Origin: CAZIDL01 sp964537825
GTDB taxonomy: Bacteria; Bacteroidota; Bacteroidia; Flavobacteriales_D; CAYVSK01
Assembly (NCBI GenBank): GCA_964537825.1
Contig: CAZIDL010000089.1
Span: 1 to 8,218 of the forward strand
DNA length: 8,218 nucleotides
Direction: 5' to 3'
Position 1 is the stretch's first letter; the number at the start of each line of letters is the position of its first letter. Under the pieces are notes generated by a model, which made no database searches, was not told the DNA's origin, and saw nothing but the letters and a program-made list of their open reading frames with translations. Made by a program: the position numbers and the translations under genes. Below, piece by piece: positions 1 through 6,000 of the stretch.

Positions 1-140
1 CCTTGGGTCACATAGAGGTCCCGATGGTTCAGAGCAGAGGCTTCCATCTTGATCAGAGCCTCTCCCTCGCCGGGCTCAGGAACATCGATCTCCTTTAACT
101 CCACGGGCTTTTCGTATTCGGTCAGTCGAACGGCTTTCAT
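1..140 (-). CDS. Medium-chain dehydrogenase/reductase (zinc-type alcohol dehydrogenase or quinone oxidoreductase), N-terminal fragment
   Basis: The minus strand opens with ATG at 138-140 and stays open to the window edge, giving 46 complete codons; the C-terminal part is outside. The peptide starts MKAVRLTEYEKPVELKEIDV and continues with a PEPGEGEALIKMEASALNHRD stretch. This is the classic N-terminus of the MDR superfamily: a short beta hairpin, the P-x-P-G-x-G-E-x-L-I-K turn, then the S-x-L-N-H-R-D segment of the GroES-like fold. Members reduce or oxidise carbonyl or quinone substrates with NAD(P)H in the cytoplasm. The zinc ligands and Rossmann fold would lie downstream, so substrate and metal dependence cannot be judged. 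An AGAGGAAG purine run a few bases before the ATG is a plausible ribosome binding site and supports this start. The gene follows the folate cyclo-ligase gene after 33 bases on the same strand, so co-transcription is likely. The family call is secure; the subfamily is not. Confidence 0.88.
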   Translation of the reverse strand, partial: MKAVRLTEYEKPVELKEIDVPEPGEGEALIKMEASALNHRDLYVTQ

Positions 141-173
141 GCTTCCTCTGGATTTGGATGCAAGTTAGAGCTT

Positions 174-773
174 TTAGGCAGGTCCTAGGCTTCTACCCTC
201 GAAAGAATGAACCGATCCTGGTGTTACGCAGTGGTCCAGAACGACATCGTGCTCGTCCACATCCTGGATCTTTTCCACGGGTGGAAAAAAGGAGAGGCCG
301 ACTTTGATCACGTCCGCTCGGCAGGCTTCCAGGAAGCGATCGTAAAAACCCCCTCCGTAGCCGACCCGGTCACCGCTTTTATCATAGGCGAGCAAGGGCA
401 TGACCACCAGATCGATCTTTTCTTCCGCGATCCGGGTTCCATCCCTGGGTTCAGGGATCCCCATTTCGTTCTTCACCAATAAGGTGTCTTTCTCCATAAG
501 GAAATGTTCCATCCGCTCTTTACTGAGGTCTGTGCGAGGGACGACGACCTCTATGTCGTTGCGGTCCTGAAGGGCTTTTAGGATGGGCCAGGTGTTCACT
601 TCGTGGTTCTTTTCGATAGGGAGGAAGAGGTGGACATAATGGATCGGGGTTCGGAGCCCGTCCACGAATTTCAGAAAACGGTCCGCTATGGCCTGCGAAA
701 GGGCTTCGGTCCGCTCGGAGGTCAATTCCTTCCGCTTCTTGCGGAACAGCTTTCTGAGCTCCCTTTTCTCCAT
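174..773 (-). CDS. 5-formyltetrahydrofolate cyclo-ligase (5,10-methenyltetrahydrofolate synthetase)
   Basis: This 199-residue cytoplasmic enzyme is predicted to convert 5-formyltetrahydrofolate to 5,10-methenyltetrahydrofolate using ATP, recovering a storage or inhibitory folate for one-carbon metabolism. The length is normal for the family. The N-terminus is a basic helix (residues 1-18, KRELRKLFRKKRKEL) of the kind that carries ATP-contacting Lys/Arg. A GIPEP motif lies at about 105-109. The diagnostic glycine-rich signature, DRVGYGGGFYDRFL, is at about 135-148. The C-terminal DEHDVVLDHCVTP segment (about 173-185) matches the family's conserved HD...D...TP ending. ATG at 771-773 is the natural start because it leads straight into the conserved basic helix; no clear Shine-Dalgarno sequence precedes it, which is common in Bacteroidota. 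It is divergent from the DJ-1/PfpI gene and sits 33 bases ahead of the dehydrogenase gene on the same strand. The family is also called FAU1/YgfA; no symbol is assigned because bacterial naming varies. Confidence 0.95.
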   Translation of the reverse strand: MEKRELRKLFRKKRKELTSERTEALSQAIADRFLKFVDGLRTPIHYVHLFLPIEKNHEVNTWPILKALQDRNDIEVVVPRTDLSKERMEHFLMEKDTLLVKNEMGIPEPRDGTRIAEEKIDLVVMPLLAYDKSGDRVGYGGGFYDRFLEACRADVIKVGLSFFPPVEKIQDVDEHDVVLDHCVTPGSVHSFEGRSLGPA

Positions 774-877
774 CGGGACCGAAGGTAAAGAAAGGCGGTC
801 CTTGATCGTCTGGATCCAGCATCTTGGGATGTCCCTTGGATCCGATCGATTATCTTGGTATCAAAATAAGAGCGGTT
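774..877. promoter_or_regulatory. Divergent intergenic region with possible promoters for both flanking genes
   Basis: These 104 bases separate the start codons of the folate cyclo-ligase (leftward) and DJ-1/PfpI (rightward) genes, so they should carry both promoters unless these lie inside the genes. On the plus strand, TATCTTGG at 851-858 matches the Bacteroidota -7 consensus TAnnTTTG at all but one fixed position, with a TTG at 824-826 at about the right distance for a -33 element. On the minus strand, TTATTTTG near 864-871 is also one mismatch from the consensus, without a convincing -33 partner. Both are short, degenerate matches and could occur by chance. No operator palindrome or riboswitch-like structure was recognised. 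Confidence 0.3.
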
Positions 878-1411
878 ATGCAGCTGAAAGAACGCAAGGT
901 CCTTTGCTTGGTGGATCATCATTTCGAAGATCTCGAGCTTTATTATCCGATCCTCCGCCTCCAGGAAGAAGGTGCGAACGTGGACGTAGTAGGGGCTCAG
1001 CAACATGAGACCTATAAGGGGAAGAACGGCCTTAGCATAAGGGCCGATCAAGGCTATGCGCAGGTCGATGCCGAAGAATACGATGCGCTTTTCATCCCTG
1101 GCGGATGGGCTCCGGATAAGCTACGACGCTCCGAACATGTCCTGAGCATCGCACGGAAAATGAACGATGCCGGAAGGCCGATCGGACAGATCTGTCATGC
1201 GGGATGGGTCCTCGTTTCAGCGGGGATCGCAAAGGGCAGGCGGTTGACCAGCACGCCGGGTATCAAAGATGATATGATAAATGCTGGAGCGGAATGGATC
1301 GATGAGAGCAGCGTCGTGGACGGAAACCTGGTTTCCGGACGACGCCCCTATGATCTCCCGTACATGATGCCGGACTTCATCGAGCGGGTGGCGGAGTTGG
1401 AATACGCTTGA
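878..1411 (+). CDS. DJ-1/PfpI family protein (class I glutamine amidotransferase-like fold)
   Basis: This 177-residue cytoplasmic protein belongs to the DJ-1/PfpI/ThiJ superfamily, whose members act as deglycase or glyoxalase-like enzymes, chaperones or intracellular peptidases; the actual reaction here is unknown. The N-terminal strand leads to FEDLELYYP (residues 16-24), in which Glu20 sits where the conserved acidic residue near the active-site cysteine is found. ALFIPGGWAP (70-79) is the family's PGG turn. GQICHAGWVLVSAG (103-116) is the nucleophile elbow, with Cys106-His107 as predicted catalytic residues. SGRRPYDLPYMMPDF (153-167) matches the S-R-x-P-D-D-L-P-x-F tail motif typical of PfpI-type members. 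The start is ATG 878, just before the first beta strand. The frame is open back to a TTG at 824, but the extra 18 residues look like no part of the family. The gene ends only 6 bases from the oppositely oriented unknown gene. Confidence 0.92.
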   Translation: MQLKERKVLCLVDHHFEDLELYYPILRLQEEGANVDVVGAQQHETYKGKNGLSIRADQGYAQVDAEEYDALFIPGGWAPDKLRRSEHVLSIARKMNDAGRPIGQICHAGWVLVSAGIAKGRRLTSTPGIKDDMINAGAEWIDESSVVDGNLVSGRRPYDLPYMMPDFIERVAELEYA

Positions 1412-1417
1412 AAGTGC

Positions 1418-1978
1418 TCAAGGATCGCCCCAAAGGAGGGTGATGATCCGTCCTAATCCTTTTTTACGGTCCAATGAAGCGACCGGAGGGAGCCCCATGT
1501 AACTGCTACGTACCAGCTCCACCAATCCCGTGTTCAAAGGGAGCATGCCATGACGCTTTGCTTCTAGGCATGTCAGAAATGCTGTTCGAAGGGTCTTGCC
1601 ACGTACACGGATGCTCAAGGGAGCCCTCCGGGCAGGATGAAAGTGGACCCACCGGTCCGGTCGTTCTGCGTACTTGAGCACCCATTCAGAACCATCGGTC
1701 AGCCTGAGGGTCCGGTATCTTTCCTCACCCAGGGACCACAGGTAGCTTTTGGGGTCGCTGAGCTCCTTTTTTCCGAGCTTTTCACGGATAGCTGTGGTCA
1801 AGTCCATCAAGGAGATCCTTCCGATGTAGAGATCGCTAACGGAATCCCCCATTTTTTTCAGACCATCGGCGATCCCGGCCTCGTGCTCCCCGTAGTATGT
1901 GGCTATGGCCAGCCTTTCTTTAAGAAAGGGGAGGTGGTGCTTCCAGGCTTGGTAGAGGAAAGGGGGCGCTGGCTCCAT
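1418..1978 (-). CDS. Conserved-looking hypothetical protein, third gene of the adhesin/PorP unit
   Basis: I do not recognise this 186-residue protein. It has no signal peptide, no clear membrane segment and no nucleotide-binding motif, so it is probably cytoplasmic. The N-terminal third (LYQAWKHHLPFLKERL, about 8-23) looks helical. The centre contains LRLTDGSEWVLKYAERPDRW and then VHFHPARRAPLSIRVRGKTLRTA, a strongly basic stretch with two histidines that could bind an anionic ligand or nucleic acid; that function is a guess. The sequence has normal composition and no low-complexity bias, which argues for a real gene. It begins 38 bases after the PorP-like gene on the same strand, so it may be co-transcribed. 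ATG 1976-1978 is the best start, but the frame stays open upstream through the gap into the PorP gene. The codons just before the ATG read SIFVG, which looks protein-like, so a longer form with a non-ATG start cannot be excluded. It may be an unrelated housekeeping gene rather than part of the secretion unit. Confidence 0.75.
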   Translation of the reverse strand: MEPAPPFLYQAWKHHLPFLKERLAIATYYGEHEAGIADGLKKMGDSVSDLYIGRISLMDLTTAIREKLGKKELSDPKSYLWSLGEERYRTLRLTDGSEWVLKYAERPDRWVHFHPARRAPLSIRVRGKTLRTAFLTCLEAKRHGMLPLNTGLVELVRSSYMGLPPVASLDRKKGLGRIITLLWGDP

Positions 1979-2016
1979 CCCTACAAAGATGGAAGCGATC
2001 CGTAGATAGGATCGGT

Positions 2017-3015
2017 TTAGAAGAACTTCGGGTGGAGTAAGGGTTCCCCTTTTTTCCCACGAAGGACAAGGGATATCTCCCAGGCGCCTCTACCCCCTGT
2101 ATATCGGCTCAAATAAGAGGTGTTCACATCATAGGAGAAACGAAGGGTGTTCCGTTTCCGTTGAATTCCGATATCGAGGAGGACGGCGTCCCTGACCCGA
2201 TATCCTGCTCCGAAGAGTACGCTATAGGTATCGTTCCATCTATAGCGGAGGTCGCTCCTCAAATGGATCTCCTGACCCGAACGTTGCTTCATGTATAGGG
2301 CTCCTGGGCGGATCCTCAGGTCTTCGCTCAGTTTGATACCAGAACCGAGCATGGCCACCCAGCGGAGCGGGACCCGTGCGCCTTTCCCTAAAAAGCTTTC
2401 TTTCGGGCGGGGGATGTGAAAAGTCGATACCCCGACATATGGAGTGTATTTTTCCTTTTCCCTGTACTCGTAATAGATCCCCATCTCAGCATCGAACCCT
2501 AACCGGCTGGTCCGTTGGAACTTTTCCCCAGAGGAGATGTTTTGATCGAAGCCTCCCGTCGTTGCTGAATATTGGGTCTCATAGCTAAAAGCACTCGGAT
2601 CGAAGCTCGTGTGAAAGATCCCGAGGCCTATCCCGACCGTTAAAAGGTGTGGCGATCCCTTTTCAGTGATGTGATAACTTCCGGAGAGCTTTCCCTGGAG
2701 CACGTTAAAGGCCTTACTTCCGGCATTGTTATCGATAAGGTAACCGCCGATCCCGAAACGCTTATAAGGCTGATCGTAGGCGAGATAAGCCGATCGGTAC
2801 GGTTCAACTCCCAAGCTCTGCCATTGAGAACGGCCGTTCATCCCGATCCGATAATCAGCTTTCCGGATTTGATGAATGCCTGTGAAAACGCCCGTCAGGG
2901 CAGGATTATGATACAAGGGAGCCCCTTGATAACGGGTTACGTGATAATCTTGCGCTGAACTTTCTCCGTTGAGGAAAAGAAGGACGATGAACGCTATGAG
3001 GATTCGAGATTTCAT
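2017..3015 (-). CDS. PorP/SprF-family type IX secretion outer-membrane protein
   Basis: This 332-residue protein fits the PorP/SprF family, outer-membrane beta barrels linked to T9SS secretion and surface attachment. A signal peptide is clear: MKSR, hydrophobic core ILIAFIVLLFL (5-15), then SSAQ with likely cleavage after Ala21. Right after it comes YQGAPLYHNPALTG (29-42), whose NPALTG is the family's hallmark near the N-terminus. The rest alternates amphipathic strands and ends with FSYDVNTSYL...YTGGRGAWEISL (about 293-316), another family signature. The length is usual for the family. The ATG follows the giant gene's TGA with only ACA between, so translational coupling is likely and its ribosome binding site lies inside the upstream gene. 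By analogy with SprF, which is needed for surface display of the giant adhesin SprB, it probably serves as the partner of the neighbouring type B sorting-domain protein. Pairing with that substrate is inferred from position. The genome may hold several such paralogues, so no symbol is given. Confidence 0.93.
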   Translation of the reverse strand: MKSRILIAFIVLLFLNGESSAQDYHVTRYQGAPLYHNPALTGVFTGIHQIRKADYRIGMNGRSQWQSLGVEPYRSAYLAYDQPYKRFGIGGYLIDNNAGSKAFNVLQGKLSGSYHITEKGSPHLLTVGIGLGIFHTSFDPSAFSYETQYSATTGGFDQNISSGEKFQRTSRLGFDAEMGIYYEYREKEKYTPYVGVSTFHIPRPKESFLGKGARVPLRWVAMLGSGIKLSEDLRIRPGALYMKQRSGQEIHLRSDLRYRWNDTYSVLFGAGYRVRDAVLLDIGIQRKRNTLRFSYDVNTSYLSRYTGGRGAWEISLVLRGKKGEPLLHPKFF

Positions 3016-3018
3016 TGT

Positions 3019-6000
3019 TCAGCGGATCAGGTGGACTTTTCCTTTCTTTTCGATCTTTTTCCCCGAGACCGTTCTTCCCTTCAGAATATAGATATAAGAA
3101 CCGGCGGACTGTTCTTTTCCTTTCGCTGTTCCGTCCCAGCCTTTGCTCTGCTTGCGGGAGATAAAAAGTTGGTTCCCCCACTCATTGTAGATCCGGAAAT
3201 TCATCTCCTTCATCGGCCCTCCGAGCACGTGGAGGACATCATTGACCCCATCACCGTTCGGGGTGAATGCAGTAGGAACAGCGACTGGTCGCTCCTTTTC
3301 ACCGATCGAAAAGTTGTAGGTGACCGTGTCCGTACATCCCAAACTATCCTCCACCCGAAGGGTCACTTCATATTTGCCTTTTTCCTGGAAGGAATGAGTG
3401 AATACCGAGTCCGTGGAAGAAGCTCCGTCGTCGAAGTTCCAGAGGTATCCTACCGCAGCGGAAGGGGATCCTTTGAATGTGATCTCCGCTCCTGGATCGT
3501 AATTCCCTCCTTGAGGCTCGAAATCCGCCAGAGGATCCGGAAGAATGTTCACGCTATCCGTCGTCGAAGCTGTGCAACCGGAATCGCTTTTAACCCGAAG
3601 GCTTATTTCATATTCTCCGGTATCAGGATAGCTGTGGGACGGAGATACCGCACTGCTACTATCCCCATCCCCGAAGGTCCAATAATGCTCTACAATACTG
3701 CCACTGCTGATGGAAGAGGAATCGTTGAACTGCACTTCCTGATCGCAGGACCGTTCGCTCGAGAAAGCTGCTACCGGTTGAGGATTCGCGCTGACAGAGC
3801 GAAGCACCGTGTCCGAACAGCCTGAGGAACTATTAACGGAGAGGCGGATCTGATAAGTGCCCGTATCCCCAGGGCTGTAGTTCGGAGCAGGTCCATTAAG
3901 GGTATCCGTACCGATCACCCATTCGTGGGTTTCGATGCTATCGTTGAGGACATAGGAGGAATCGGTGAGGCTCAGGTCTTCTCCCACGCAGGCAGGGTCC
4001 ATCGTAAAGTCGGCCACAGGCTTGGCCCCTATGTTCAGCTCGAGGCTGTCCTTATCGCCACCGCATTGAGCTACATTCCCTCCATACGTGTTGAGGACCA
4101 GCGTAACTTCCCCGCTATCGATATCAGCGGCGCTGGGATCGTAGCTCGCTGTCAAAGTGCTGTCGTCCGGTTGGAAAGTTCCGGAACCGCTACTGCTCCA
4201 AACCCCTCCAGAAGCGTTGAGCACATTTCCACTGAGCGCTAGTTCTTCTCCCTCACATATGCTGCTATCCGGGCCGGCCACAGCGATGGGCGCATCGATC
4301 AAGTCCACCACTACGCTGTCCGTATCGTTCACACAAGAAGCAACGGAAGCGAAGCTCAGGGAAAGCTGATTCATGCTGCTGTCTTGCGCATCGAAGATGT
4401 AATGCGGATCATCGATCGTATCGGAGGGTGAGAACGATCCGAACCCATTCGTGCTCCACTCCCCGTTACCTGAACCTCCAGTAACAGAACCGCTCACGGC
4501 CAGACTGTCCAGATCATCGCTGCAAAGGGAGGTATCGCTTTCCGCGGTCACCGTTGCAGCCGTGGTGACGGTGACCATCACCGAATCGGATTCGGCATAG
4601 CAATTCCCATTGTTGGTGGAGGTGAGGGTCAACAGGACCGACCCGGCCGCTGTATCCGCATCGCTCATTTGATAGGAGCCTTTGAGCGCGGTGTTGGACG
4701 GATCGAAACTTCCTGTACCCGAGCTACTCCAAACCCCTGTGCTGGTAGCTCCGCTTACGCTTCCGTTCAGGTCGGCCACTGTATCGCCTTCGCAGATATA
4801 GATCGGGGAACCTGCATCCACCTGAGGAGCGGGATCGAGGGTCAGCTCAAGGGTGTCATAGTGCGTATAACAGTTTCCATTGCCAGTGGTACTGAGCACC
4901 AGCTCGACCGAACCGGAATCATCATCAGCGGGACCGGGTGCGTAATCAGCGTTGAGGGTACTATCGTGAGGGAGGAATTCCCCATCACCGGTTGTGCTCC
5001 ATTCACCACCGCTCGCCACGGAGACATCCCCATTAAGCGCGAGCGTATCGTTGTTGGCACAAAGGGCGGTATCGTTGCCCGCATCCGCAGAGGGAGCAGG
5101 CGTGATCGTGACCTGCATGCTATCCGTATCCGCATTGCAGTTCCCATTGTTAATGGAGCTCAGCACCAAGGTGACGCTTCCATTGCTGGTATCTGCGGCA
5201 CTGAAGGAATAGGATCCTTGGAGCGCAGTATCATTCGGGAGGAAGGTTCCGGTCCCGTTCGGGGTGGACCATTTCCCCTCTCCAGATCCTCCACTGATGG
5301 ACCCGTTCAGGTTCACATCATGGTCCGCACAGACCACTTGGTCAACCCCCGCATCGGCCGTAGGCTCTTCGGTATAAGTGATGCGCATGGTATCGGTCTC
5401 GGGCAAGCAATTGCTTTCGTTGTTCGTGGTCGTGAGCACGAGGTCAACGTAGCCTTGCGCGGTATCGGCCGATGAAGGACTGTAAGTAGCATTCAAGGCA
5501 GTGCTATCGGGAGAAAAGGTGCCGCTCCCATTAATGGCGGACCATTCACCGGTGGAACTGCCCCCATAAACATCCCCGTTCAGAGTAGCATCGGGGTTGT
5601 TCTTGCATCGGATCAGATCCGATCCCGCATCGGCCACAGGCGCATCTGTAATGGTCAAGGTCAAAGTGTCGCTCGTGGCTTCGCAAGCCTTGGTCGCGGT
5701 CAGGATCAGATCCACGGTCCCATTGGCCGTATCGGCGTCACTCGGCATATAAGTGGGGTCCAGGATCGAATCGCTGGGTGAGAAGACACCGCTGCCGCTC
5801 GTGCTCCATTCCCCTGTGCTGGATCCGTCCCAGACCTGCCCGTCCAGGGGAAGGTCATCATTGTTCGCACAAAGGCTGGTATCGTTTCCAGCATCCACCT
5901 TGGGCACCGTCTTGAAGACGATGTCGACCGTATCGTATTCGGCTAAGCAATCTCCGTTATTGGTGGATCGTAGGGTCAATTGGACGGAGCCGTTGGCCGT

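Noticed and set aside
141..173. Possible terminator between the folate cyclo-ligase and dehydrogenase genes
   Set aside because: No stable hairpin followed by a T-run is visible in these 33 bases; the genes share a strand and probably a transcript.
824..877. Extended start of the DJ-1/PfpI protein at TTG 824
   Set aside because: The extra 18 residues resemble no part of the family, and the fold begins just after ATG 878. This stretch is better explained as untranslated or promoter DNA.
520..1051. Open frames on both strands overlapping the folate cyclo-ligase and DJ-1/PfpI genes
   Set aside because: They overlap two well-supported enzymes and their translations are proline-, serine- and arginine-rich with no domain features.
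4669..5475. 268-codon open frame on the plus strand opposite the giant repeat gene, with other similar frames at 3031-3825 and 5980-6453
   Set aside because: They lie antisense to the repeat array, mirror its periodicity and contain no recognisable domain. They arise from the biased codon use of the repeats.
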